This document shows positions 10,786-20,395 of a stretch of 50,204 nucleotides of DNA, one piece after another. The notes under the pieces are model-generated. The model was not told where the DNA came from. It made no database searches and saw nothing but the letters and a program-made list of their open reading frames with translations. A program made the translations under genes and the position numbers. Source of the DNA: Isochrysis galbana (lineage: Eukaryota > Haptophyta > Isochrysidales > Isochrysidaceae); the NCBI GenBank assembly GCA_018136815.1, contig CM030942.1, positions 472,380 to 522,583 on the forward strand, in the 5' to 3' direction. The number at the start of each line of letters is the position of its first letter. Position 1 is the first letter of the stretch.

Positions 10786-10930
10786 ACGCTAGCCCGGTCA
10801 CTCACTCATTTTTACCACTATTTCCCACCTCCCCTGGGTGTCCAAGGATTCCGCAGGGTCCCCCCCTACCTGCCCCGGCAACTCCCTACCGCAAGCTTAC
10901 GGACTGACAGCCCAACTAGGCCCCCACCCT

Positions 10931-12515
10931 CTGCTTCAAAGCACCAAAAATTTCAATTCAAGACACATGTTGATACACTTCCCGTTTTCACCCCACGCTT
11001 GTGGGCCACAAGTACCTACAACTCAGTGCCCTGCCGTGGGCCCTCTTTCAACACTTCACTCCATCTCCCACTCCCTCATCCCACTACAACCAACCCAAGA
11101 AGCACAAACCCCCTCGCCCTCGGTTTCAAGCTCAAGCACCAAAAATTTCGACTCAAGACCAGAGGGAGGACATGTCTTGAGGCGGCGTCGCTGCCCATGC
11201 CTAGCGCAAGGGTATAGCGCCCCCACTCAGACATCTCCTTCCCCAAAGCTCCTCTTTGAGGAGTTGCTCCTCACCCTCCCATTAGGCCCCCTTGCCTGCG
11301 AGACCAGAACAGGATCTTGGCGTGGGGGGCTGTTTGAGTGTGGAGGGAGGGGTGCTCCGGCTAGCGCAGGTAGTAAGCTAGTGAAGAGCTGGGTGGCATA
11401 AGGGGGAAGGGTGCTTGCGCTCGCCGCGGCAGGGAGTCCTGTCTTGAGTGAGCGCTAGTCCCGTTCCTTTGCCGCGCCGCGACCCATAAAAATTTGTTAA
11501 AAATTTAAAATTTAATACATCAGTAATATAATATGCCAATATCAGTACTTACAGCTTACAGCCCGACTAGGATCGATATCGACGCGTCAAACGTAGAGCC
11601 CCCGCGGCACGACCCCTTCTAGCCGGGACACTCACGTCCCGCGGTCGATTGGTGTGCCGCCGTGCATGTCGCGCATAGACGCAACCATTTGCGCTTCTCT
11701 CCATACATATCTAGCTAGGGCCGTTAGGCATGGCGGGATATCAGGGTCAAGGACTTGAAAGTGTTGTCCAATCAGCTAGCGGGACTGGCTAGGATATAAC
11801 ATTCTATACTTATCATTCTGAGAGACCAGAATGATGAGTAAATATGCGGGTGAGGCCGACAAGCCGGCAGGGCGCGTGCAGGCAACTACAAACTATTATC
11901 GCCGTAGTGCACCTTTCGACTCCGGCACTAGCGAACAATCAACGGACCAACGACCCAGGGGTCGACAACGAGCGATCGGTATCGATTGGCGATTGGCATG
12001 GCTACCTGTGCAGTGTATACACCGTTCAGATCGAGACTTGCGGACGCAATAGCCATCGATAACGGCAGCTCATCTTCCTAACCAAACACCAAACACCATC
12101 GAAACCAGACTCGTGCGCATTTGCTACTGTCGGTTCTGTGCAACGCTTATAAAAGATTGTGCTGATGAAGAGCTCGCTGTGTCTCACAGCACGCAGGCAG
12201 TAGCGAATACGCTCACAATAAGGCATACCCATCCGGAAAACGAGAGTGCCTGCGCGCGTGCACACATGGCCAGGAGCCATAGTGGCGCATGCTTCAGGTG
12301 GACCACACTCCGGCTTAGAGCTCACGCCCGCCATAGGAGATGAACAGCGACCGTTCTCACACTCGAATGACTAAAATCTTGAGCGTACCGTCGCGTCTGG
12401 CACGTAAGTGACGGGTAGATGCGTGAACGCCTGAGGGGCCTGGGGCACATGCGTCGCCGGCGGTACGCCATGACACGTGGACATGTTGGTTGGACTTGTG
12501 CGACACCTACACGCC
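10931..12515. other. No recognisable gene
   Basis: Mixed composition, turning AT-rich around 11480-11560. Short open frames (for example 11831-12062) show no domain, signal or repeat that I can support. The antisense end of the SWYD-repeat gene begins at 12516. Confidence 0.5.
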
Positions 12516-13214
12516 TCAAGAAAGAGGGTTTGACGGAGCGGCTGGCGGCGATGGTACAGGGAGCAGCGTGCTCGCCCCGTCCTCGCGGAGGCGGTAGCCC
12601 AGGTCGTACCAGCTCCGCACCTTTCCATGCTCTCTTGTTCTAGCCGCGGGCGCGGGCGGCACGTCCTCCCTTGGCGGCGGTGGCGGCGCGCTTGCAGCGC
12701 TCTTAAGTGCGGCAGCGGGCTGCGTGGGTCGCAGGCGCACTCCCTCATCATACCAACTGCGAAGCGGCTTCTTGACCGGCTTGCGCGGCGGTGGAGGTCT
12801 AAGCCGCGTGCCTGAATCGTACCATGACTTGACAGCGGGAGGGTGAGCGACCCAGAGGGGCTCCGGTGGTGGCCAGCGGCCTGCACGCCTGTGTGCGCCT
12901 GCACTGCCCCCGACGGGCGAATTAGAGCGGCGTCGAATGCGTCGGAGCAGCCTGGAGAGCCATTTTCGAACGCGCGCTAGCCCGCGGGGCCGCTGGGAAG
13001 CCTGCGAGAGTGAGTGCCTCTCTCTCGCAGCGGCGGTGAGGGAGTGAGTGCGAGCGAGGAATCTCTCCACTGCGAGCTCGTTCTGGGCGCGGCGATCACT
13101 AAGGCATGGGGGCGGGGAACGTGGCACGCCTCGGGGCGCCGCAAGGCGGCGTGGGAGATGCGCTGGCCACGAAGGGGAGAGAAGGAGGAGAACGACGAGG
13201 GGCGCCGGCGACAT
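12516..13214 (-). CDS. Putative secreted protein with SWYDxGxRLR repeats
   Basis: A single-exon ORF of 232 residues from the ATG at 13214 (an in-frame ATG at 13223 would add 3). The N-terminus is a plausible signal peptide (MSPAPLVVLLLLSPSWPA). A basic segment follows (RKWLSRLLRRIRRR, about residues 86-99 of the longer form). Then three copies of a motif, SWYDSGTRLRP, SWYDEGVRLRP and SWYDLGYRLRE, are separated by Pro/Ala-rich linkers. The invariant core is SWYDxGxRLR. I do not recognise it as a named domain. A TATA-like TTTTATTAA lies about 45 bp upstream on the coding strand. The opposite strand also has open frames, but without such repetition. Function unknown; secretion or an organelle presequence are both possible. 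Confidence 0.55.
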   Translation of the reverse strand: MSPAPLVVLLLLSPSWPAHLPRRLAAPRGVPRSPPPCLSDRRAQNELAVERFLARTHSLTAAARERHSLSQASQRPRGLARVRKWLSRLLRRIRRRSNSPVGGSAGAHRRAGRWPPPEPLWVAHPPAVKSWYDSGTRLRPPPPRKPVKKPLRSWYDEGVRLRPTQPAAALKSAASAPPPPPREDVPPAPAARTREHGKVRSWYDLGYRLREDGASTLLPVPSPPAAPSNPLS

Positions 13215-13333
13215 CGCCCACACAGTCCCCTCGCACGCCCCGAGGGCATCCTCTTTACATTAATAAAAGGCTGAAAGTACGTGAGATATCGCCCGGTCGG
13301 TCCTCCGCAGCCGCCGCCTCCGCCTCGCGCTCC

Positions 13334-13337
<4 letters not shown>

Positions 13338-13369
<32 letters not shown>

Positions 13370-13380
13370 ATTCTCTCTGG
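13338..13380. repeat. CT microsatellite
   Basis: Mostly uninterrupted CT dinucleotides, upstream of the SWYD-repeat gene on its own strand. Confidence 0.85.
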
Positions 13381-13456
13381 ATCCATCGAGAGATCTCAAT
13401 TAAAAAAGTCAGACGAGTAGAGTAGTGAAGTAAAGATGTACACAAGCATCACGTAC

Positions 13457-13516
13457 CCTAGTTGGGAGAGACGTATTCACCGTATTTAGCCGAAGGCCAA
13501 ATACAGACCGTATTTG
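13457..13516. mobile_element. End of a GTATTT-type hAT MITE
   Basis: CCTAGTTGGGAGAGACGTAT followed by CCGTATTT and GGCCAAATACA motifs matches the right terminus (reverse-complemented) of the complete MITE at 20396-20566. Only this end is visible. Confidence 0.6.
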
Positions 13517-13721
13517 TATCGCCGGGAGCCCGCAGCGCGAGCCCCGGCGGCGGCGGTGTGAGAGCGGCGCGCCGCGCCGCCATCGCGCTACGCCATGACA
13601 AGATGATTAAAAGATACCTAGGGGGGACTGCCACACAAGGCACGCTAACACTAACGGTATAGAACCACAAACAACAAATGACAAATGACACATTGGACAT
13701 GGTGTAAGACACCCTGTGATA
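13517..13721 (+). repeat. 205-bp direct repeat, left copy
   Basis: Nearly identical (about 98%) to 17713-17915; the differences are one 3-bp unit in a GGC run and a single-base indel. It starts TATCGCCGGGAGCCCGCAGC and ends GACACCCTGTGATA. The right copy begins immediately after the T-rich 3' end of the LINE, so together the copies bracket 13722-17712. Confidence 0.9.
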
Positions 13722-13952
13722 CCCCCTCCTAAGCGGAGTACGGATGGGATCCGAATGACGCTTGCACAAATTGAAAACAAACAAATCTCAAATGTGAATG
13801 ACATTGAATGAAAAGTGTCGTTCCGTCAATAGTGGGACATCAGTCGAATTGAGCGATCAAATGTCCACAGTTGTATTGTAGTCGTTTAACATTAGATCAT
13901 GTTAAAATTATAAGAGAGAGACGCCGTCAAAGCTTCTTCGCTAATCACATCG

Positions 13953-14021
13953 GTGCACGCCGTGCATGGGCACGGCGCGATGTGCATCGGTCCCCCCGCG
14001 GATACGCCGTGCGTGCGCATG
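13953..14021 (+). repeat. GC-rich repeat unit, first copy
   Basis: TGCACGCCGTGCATGGGCAC and onward to CGTGCGTGCGCAT is repeated at 14127-14194 with few changes. Each unit contains inverted GCACGCCGTGC/GCACGGCG segments that can fold. Confidence 0.75.
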
Positions 14022-14126
14022 TCAACTCGTTCCCTCTGTGTACCCCCTGCGGCCCACAACTACGTAAACTGGCCATATAAGAGATGTTTCGTTACGCAGC
14101 ACCTGTGATGACTTGCAATCACAATG

Positions 14127-14194
14127 TGCACGCCGTGCGTGGGCACGGCGCGATGTGCACCGGCGCCCCCCGCGGGGGCGCCGTGCGTGCGCAT
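14127..14194 (+). repeat. GC-rich repeat unit, second copy
   Basis: Second copy of the 13953-14021 unit, followed by a third partial GTGCACGCCGTGCG at about 14210. The cluster lies immediately 5' of the truncated LINE ORF. Confidence 0.75.
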
Positions 14195-14329
14195 AGCAAC
14201 TTCCAGGAAGGTGCACGCCGTGCGTTCACTCTTTCCGCGGGGGAACACTGGGCGCGGAGGACGGGCGGAACCCCTGGGGTACCCAGCTCGCGGCGGTCCG
14301 CGAGAGTCGGCTCAGCAAGCCCAGCCCTG

Positions 14330-17300
14330 CCCCTCTACCTGGGTGGGAGCTCCATATCGCCATCGCCCCTAGCCTTTCTCCTAGTGGCCGAAGGCCTAAC
14401 ACGTCTAGTAAACGCCGACCCGGAGATGAAAGGAATCAGGATAGGACCTAGAGAGTTGAGGCTTTCGCAGTTTGCGGATGACACGCAAATTTTAGCAAAC
14501 TCCTTCGAGTCATTGGAGAGGGCGATGCACATTCTAGAAAGCTATGGAACCGCCACCGGGGCTAAAGTGAACAAAAGCAAGAGCATACTAATACGAATGG
14601 GATCACTTACGGGAGCGCAGGTCCCCGAGACGCTAGCTTATCTTAAAACGCTCGGCGAAGGCGAATTTGCGACCATACTAGGAGTCCCATTCTGGGAAGG
14701 AACGGACAATGACTCCTTCTGGGAGAAGCTATACGCCAAGCTTAAAAAGAAAGTCGCAACATGGAGGGGAATGACGAGTCTCTCCATTCATGGAAGGACC
14801 CTACTAGTGAACTTCATAATATACGGGACGCCGAGATATTGGCTGTCCACGTCCACCCCGCCGGCGTGGTTCATGGAGGCCATAGATTCTGACGTTCAAA
14901 CAATACTATGGGATAGATCTCCCCAACTACAGGCGGACGAGTTAGGTTCCTCGCACGAGGGTATAAAATGGATAACTCTTCCGACGTACCCGAGAGTTGG
15001 GACGAGAGAAGACGGGCCCCTATTGGGTGTCGGACTACTCCCCATGGCCGAACACACGCGAGCGCTTCAAGCGATATGGATAGCCCGCTACCTAAACCCG
15101 TCAACGGCGGAATGGAAAACAGTCTTAGACCAATGGTTCTGCCGCACCCCCTTAGGGCGCGCGGCGGTCTTCGCGAAGGTCGACGTGAAGAGCCTCACGG
15201 CTAGCATTCGTGGTAATAGCACGCTCCCGGCTTTTTGGAAGCTTGCGCTCGAGAACTTTAGACGGATTAACTTCCATAGGGATTAAATTAAACCTTTTAA
15301 TAGTCTCACCGCGCACGCAGCCGTGGACCCTCTACTTTCTACTCACGTAGGAAAACTTTCTACACCCCCACGCTCCCAGCCCTTCTCCCCCCGCCATCAG
15401 GCGGCTCCCCCCGTGCACTACTAGGGGGATTGGGGTGAAGGGCTTAGATATGGTCCGGTGGCCCGCGCCTCCCCCCGGTGATCTGTTCCCTCTCTTCCTC
15501 CTGTGTCTCCGAGTGGGCGGCGACCTCAGTCCCGACTTATCCTGTAAACAGGTGCGGGACTTACCTATTTTTCGGTGGGCGGAGCTCCGCTCCGCCCACC
15601 CCCTTCTCCGCGCTCTCTCTCCCCTCTCCTGCGGCACGCGCGATGGCGCGCCTGCGGCAGGCCTGCAGCTGCCCATTGGCGACCCTGGAGGCTCATGGAG
15701 GCCAGCTCAGGGGGCAGAGGAGGCTGGGGCTGGGCCCTGGCCTCCCCTGCCTCTCCCTCGCTGGCGCTCCTGAGCCTCAGGGGCCCCCACGCTGCACCTG
15801 TCTGCCTGTCGAACAGGGGGGGAGGAGGGGTTGGAGCAATGGGCTGGCCACGCCGGGCCAGGATGGGCGAATCAGGCGAGCCTGTCAGTGGGAGAGAGGG
15901 TCAGCAGGGCAGTGGCCTCCTGGCAAGCCATCAGGCGTGCCAGGAGGATGGGTGGTTCCTCCCCCATGGCGGGGGAGGAGTGGAGAGAGGGGGGGGCTCG
16001 TGCCCCCCCATGGGCGAGCTAAGTATAAACTTAGTTGTTAACTTCCATAGGGAAACAAACACACGGGAAGGAACCCTGGGCTCCCCGATATGGCACGATC
16101 TTTTCCACAAACCTCCGGCGATTCACCATTCACATAGGTCTAAATGGGAGTCTCTTCAGACGGTTATCGTACACAATACGATTAACCCGGACACGGGGGA
16201 CATATACACTACAGAGGAATGCGCGGCTTACTTGCCGGACGGAGAACGGTGGATACGCCATAGAGGAAATTACATTTCAGTAGCCCCCCTTCTTAAGTCG
16301 TGGGAAAAGATATCCGAATGGACTAGATCAAGACTAGTAGATACCACACCTGACTATACGGACCTTCTTAGAAAACAAGCGAAGCCCCCGCCTCCTCCTC
16401 CGGAGGAGCAAGAGTTAGTCCCTCAAGAAGATCCGGACGCGCATGATCTAGGTGAAATTCTAGTGGACAAAGACCATAACTTCTATCTGCGCCGAAGAGG
16501 CGATTACCACAAAGTACAACTTAATGTTATGGGAGAGCCCCACATCCACGAGCGGATCAGCCCGCAGCTATTGCCCGATGAGCTATTCACCCCACTGAAG
16601 TGGGGACGAGCGTACGACGGCCCGGCGGAAACAGCGTATCCGATACCTCAAGAGTACACGCTAAAAGGCACGCAAACTACGCTAGAGGATGTGAGTGTCA
16701 GGGTCTTGACTAAAGCGTTCCTCGCTTTGAGGAAAACCAAAGCACAAAAATCCACAGTAAGATGGGAGAAAAGGTTACCGGTCCTCTCGGGGAAGTGCAA
16801 ACAAGTATCGCAACTGTACAAATATAATTTTTTAACACCTAGGGACTCCTATCTGCATTTTAAACATATTCTACATAGGAGAATAGCTACGGCGAACCGT
16901 TTTGCCGACGATCCGACATGCCGCTTTTGTGGCATAGCCCCCGAGAGTTCCACTCACTTGGCCTCATGTATCGCGACGGAGCCTGTCTTTGAATTCATAG
17001 AAGGACTTTTAGGGATTTGCCTTAAGCCGGGATCCGAAATACCCCAACGTCTTTTCTGCTATCAGGTGGACAGACCGCACCCCTCCTCAGGATACTTAGG
17101 TATCTTGGCGTGGAGGTATATTCTAACCGACTTCTATAACATTCAGTATGGCAACGCGGACGGCAGGTCCGTCAGGTCGATCTTAAGAGCGATCCTCACG
17201 AGATATCACCTGTTAGTAACGGCGAAAGTCGGTTTCTTTCAGAGGCTAAAAAAACAACGGGAGAATATGGGGTTACACGCCCCGAGCAACAAACACATTA

Positions 17301-17407
17301 AGAGAATGATAAGCCCGCTGTACACGGTGGACAAGGATTTCAACATAGGAACGTCGGAGGACCTCTTGCAAGCGGCAAGGGGGCTAGACCTACGACACGT
17401 CACCTAA
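14330..17407 (+). pseudogene. LINE reverse transcriptase ORF, 5'-truncated and interrupted
   Basis: Two in-frame halves, about 14330-15282 and 16054-17407, are separated by retroelement copy B and its second target duplication. The first half starts within the RT domain (SPLAFLLVAEGLTRLV), has the catalytic FADDTQILA block, and continues through the thumb region (ILGVPFWEG, IHGRTLLVNFIIYG). The second half ends with a zf-RVT-type zinc finger (LHRRIATANR then CRFCGIAPESSTHLASC). Non-LTR ORF2 proteins normally also carry an N-terminal endonuclease and RT palm; these are missing, so the copy is dead even without the insertion. Both halves remain open, implying recent activity. Confidence 0.85.
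15283..16037 (-). mobile_element. Short palindrome-ended retroelement, copy B (755 bp)
   Basis: Flanked by the exact 16-bp direct repeat TTAACTTCCATAGGGA (15267-15282 and 16038-16053). The right end is the AAGTATAAACTTAGTT palindrome; the left end is AT-rich (TTAAATTAAACCTTTTAATA). On the minus strand an ATG lies 26 nt from the palindrome end (16011) and opens a 26-codon ORF of the same length as in copy A. Two GC hairpins (CCTCCCCCATGG with its partner, and GGGGGGCTCGTGCCCCCC) precede the palindrome. It interrupts the LINE ORF, so it inserted after the LINE. Confidence 0.8.
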
Positions 17408-17712
17408 AGCAGCTAAATCTCTGGGTAGGAATCACAGCAGTTACCAAAAAAGGAATCTAAATTATTTAAGGGAGAATGACCAAAGCTAACACCGAAAGCA
17501 AAAGACGAGCCACAGTCTCCCGCCCCCTTCTCTCCAACTCCTGGCCGAAGCAGCGCGCGCGGCCTCCCCGGAACCAGCTTCTCCGCTAACGAGGGAACTG
17601 GGGAAGGGGGAGGGGGTTGTTAGGGGTTAAGGTTGGGTAGTAGGGAGGTACACAAGCACACTGCCTCACGCCGCACACGTAGCGGGGTTTTTTAAGAAGA
17701 TTTTTTTTTCCA
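17408..17712 (+). mobile_element. LINE 3' UTR and T-rich 3' terminus
   Basis: Follows the LINE stop codon and ends GGGGTTTTTTAAGAAGATTT plus a T run. The same 3' end occurs at 30180-30526 and 42000-42287, and inverted at 40855-41038 and 46327-46545, so it defines the family's 3' terminus. Confidence 0.85.
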
Positions 17713-17915
17713 TATCGCCGGGAGCCCGCAGCGCGAGCCCCGGCGGCGGTGTGAGAGCGGCGCGCCGCGCCGCCATCGCGCTACGCCATGACAAGATGAT
17801 TAAAAGATACCTAGGGGGGACTGCCACACAAGGCACGCTAACACTAACGGTATAGAACCACAAACAACAAATGACAAATGACACATTGGCACATGGTGTA
17901 AGACACCCTGTGATA
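17713..17915 (+). repeat. 205-bp direct repeat, right copy
   Basis: Right-hand partner of 13517-13721, starting directly at the LINE 3' end. Beyond it the flanks differ: AATTTGCCGTATTTGAAA here, versus CCCCCTCC after the left copy. Confidence 0.9.
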
Positions 17916-18115
17916 ATTTGCCGTATTTGAAACCCCCTCCATGTGCCCCTCCGTATTTGGACGGTGGCGCGCGCCCGCACACGCGCGCCCGCGCGGCTAG
18001 CAGCCGCCCGCGCGGCTAGCTTCCTCTGTTTCTTTTTACTGTTTACTGTTTTTCTTTTACTGTTATTTCTTTTTGCCTCTGAGACATCGCGAATGCGACA
18101 AGCGGCCGAGAGGGT

Positions 18116-18180
18116 GCAACCTCAGGTTTGGTTGTTTTTTCGGCAGCTGCCCCCATGTGGACGGTATAAATTCTACTTGG
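18116..18180. repeat. Diverged dispersed repeat, partner at 58-121
   Basis: GCAACCTCAGGTTTGGTTG through GGTATAAATTCTACTTG, the counterpart of the repeat at the left edge of the window. Confidence 0.5.
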
Positions 18181-18294
18181 AGGACCCCCTCATTAGAGTA
18201 CAAAAGTGCTGGTAATCTGACAAGCCGGCGTGCCGAATAATATCATGCCTTTCGTTAATGTAAACACCCACAAAACTACAGAGCCCTTGGTAAC

Positions 18295-18745
18295 TTATTT
18301 CACCTGTGGCGCGGCGGCGTCTTTCTTCGGATTCTTTTTGTTCAGGAATTTATACAAGAGAAAGATCACAATTACTACGATCACAATGACACCGAGCAAA
18401 AATGCGGCCCCCTTTGCAAATATTTTAGTTACTTCCGATGTTGGAATTCGCTTTTACGTTTGGCCGCCGCTGAGTCCGGATGACACTCGATTTTCAGGGA
18501 GCGCACTGGTTGAGTCCACCCGATAGCCTGTAGGTCGACGTCTTCCCACCGCACGTCTTCTGAGCTGAGCATCGACGGGCCGTTGATGGTTGTGTGTTCG
18601 CCTTTTAAGCCGGCCTCGGAGAAGACGGTCATTTTGCATCCCGCTATAACCTGTGCATTCTTGGTTCTTGGGGTCTTGTTTGTCGACGTCATACTTGCCG
18701 ATTGCGAAGCCGTGATTGTCGATTCGCCCGGCGCGCTGGTCCTTC
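18295..18745 (-). pseudogene. Beta/gamma-crystallin-like domain plus C-terminal membrane helix, frameshifted
   Basis: The minus strand reads NHGFAIGKYDVDKQDPKN. After a one-base shift at a CCAAGAA duplication it reads AGCKMTVFSEAGLKGEHTTI, and later WTQPVRSLKIE. F-x6-G (FSEAGLKG) and the RSLKIE ending fit a Greek-key crystallin half-domain, and the GKYDV block fits the preceding half. After a further frame change the strand encodes a membrane helix (AAFLLGVIVIVVIVIFLLYK) with a basic tail and a stop at 18295. Intended product (inference): a membrane-anchored crystallin-like protein. The two frame changes could be small introns, but no convincing splice pair was found. Confidence 0.45.
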
Positions 18746-19805
18746 AGCTCGGAGCGCAGCACCGTCAACTCTTTCGCAGCCATTTGAGGTACGTAAGTGG
18801 CAATCAGATGAGAATGATCCGATAGTGCAATCCCGCCACGCTCAATCAAATTCCGAAGGAAGGTGAGGCGCTCGAGGGGGACCCCCGCGTGTAGAAAGCT
18901 TTCGACGACACGGTAGCGGAGAAGGTGAACATCTATCGAAATGCTAGCGCCCGCCTCGTGAGCGTGCTCGCTGAAGTACTCACCGAGCTCACCCACTAAA
19001 ATCGCGTCGGATTCGGTGCGCTTCTTGAAGTTCGACATGGCGCTCTTGTGCTTGCCGCCAGCAATGTGCGCCTTGATGGAGCTCTTGATGTTCGCGAGTG
19101 ACATCTTGCATGCTGCACAAAACAAGGTTCCACCGGAGATGCGCAAGCTGTCATCAGGGAATTCTTTGAGGCGCGTGCTGATCGTTACCTTGGTTTCTTT
19201 CGAAATTCGCACAGCCTGATTGGGACCGCGGGACCCCACTGGCGGCGGCTTCATCTTCTTCTTGCGCTCTCGTTCATGCGCCGCCAATTCAGGAAGCTCG
19301 ACTCCAAAGATCCCACGGCGACTCGTCCGCAAGCCGTGGAGAGCGCCGCAACCCAATCTTTGCTAGTGACGCTGGTACCACCCATCGATGGTGCGCGTGC
19401 ACCTCGGCAGCAGCGCCACTGCCCTTCTTGGATTCCCATCGCACACGGACCCTGCCGTCATCGCGTGCTGCCTCCACCACCGTACACTCACCCAACGACA
19501 AGTGTAGGACAGCTTGCCCTGGTTCGAAGGTGGTGCCTCCTACAGACGTTGGCGATCCTGGGTTTGTGTCATGTGCAAAGCCGTTGTGCACAAGGCTGCG
19601 CCGCGCTCGATCCTCCCTCGTTGTGCCGTCTTCCTGCCCATCATTCCTTACTTACAGTACCCACCGCTTCCTCAAGCAAGTCGTCGGAGTCGTCCTCATC
19701 CTCCATTTCCATCACGTCCTCATCCTCGTCCTCGTTGTCGTCCTCATCGTCGTCATTGTAGCAGTCGAAAGGTAGAGGCCGCTTGCGCCTGCTCCCGCTG
19801 CTAGA
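18746..19805 (-). pseudogene. hAT-like transposase N-terminal region with BED-like zinc finger
   Basis: From the ATG at 19805 the minus strand encodes an acidic leader (MSSSGSRRKRPLPFDCYNDD, then Glu/Asp-rich) with a GTAAGT donor. Next come a Tudor-like segment (FEPGQAVLHLSLGECTVVEA), then a C2H2 finger (FCAACKMSLANIKSSIKAHI then KH) and VVESFLHAGVPLERLTFLRN followed by GIALSDHSHL. The finger plus the FLxAGxPL block is typical of the N-terminal part of algal hAT-type transposases (inference). The frame ends in LRSELKDQ, exactly where the crystallin-like segment begins; no catalytic domain follows. Joining the pieces needs an intron and a frame change. Confidence 0.45.
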
Positions 19806-20000
19806 CATCACCCCGCACCCCGTCCCTCCCCGCCCCCTCGCCCCTCCCCACTCCCCTCGCCCCTCTCACCCTCTCCTCTCCTCCTCTCGCCTCTGGCCCC
19901 CCCTCGCCCCTCGCCTCTCGCCCCCCCCCCGCGCCCCCGCGCCCCCCCCGCGCCCCCCGCCCCCGCCCCCCGCCGCGCCTCGCCTTTTCGCGGGAGCGTA
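19806..20000. repeat. C-rich low-complexity tract
   Basis: CCCCTCGCCCC-type runs with almost no A. ORFs here are compositional artefacts. Confidence 0.8.
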
Positions 20001-20133
20001 GCCCAAATTTCGTTGGTTTCCCACCCAAATTTCGTGCACATTTTTTTTTCGTTGAGCGAGCCCAAATTTTGCAAAACATTTCGCGAAAACCTGGCCGGGG
20101 CCAACCTAGTGAGTGAGTGACCGGGCTACTAGA

Positions 20134-20290
20134 ACTAGAAGCTAGAAGGAACGAAACAATAACAATAACCGGAATTCTAGGTCACTAGGGACGAACGCTC
20201 CCAACCTAGATGTGCCTGAGCTTCACCGTGTGGCCGCACGGCGAAGCACCAGAAGCCTGGAAATCGCATCATTTATTTAGGATGAATGCG
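20134..20290 (-). mobile_element. Gypsy LTR fragment
   Basis: GCTAGAAGGAACGAAAC through GCTTCACCGTGTGGCCGCAC to GGATGAATGCGACA matches the right part of the LTR at 47539-48662 (48515-48662). It ends at the same CA boundary. It is a truncated solo LTR remnant in the same orientation. Confidence 0.8.
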
Positions 20291-20395
20291 ACAGCTATGC
20301 ACCAACGCGCCAAGCCACGACACACCACACACATGACCGCATGATAACCCAAGGCGCACAAATCTGCCGCGACCGACGGAGCGGAGAGCGGAGAG

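Larger units (their letters stand above)
8298..10930 (+). pseudogene. Decayed transposase-like gene split by two nested insertions
   Basis: Coding-like blocks run in order on the plus strand but change frame. They are a basic N-terminus (MAPRKPASKPKPPTGHYTV), an HTH-like block (LTNAERLKLASWVLARADV then VRAVLAERHRFNKTKK) and HPFFQHAFIHGG. After the 8881-9755 insertion comes ENHFFGEYGLERELIDAGV, and after the 9991-10785 insertion a possible PGNSLPQAYG block near 10870. Removing the two insertions restores the order of the blocks. The pattern resembles the N-terminal half of a pogo/DDE-type transposase family I associate with haptophyte gene models; that link is from memory and tentative. Part of the frame changing may reflect introns. 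Confidence 0.45.

Noticed and set aside
13457-17915. Complete LTR retrotransposon
   Set aside because: The bracketed RT has a LINE-type zinc finger and no protease, RNase H or integrase, and the 205-bp repeats lack TG...CA ends.
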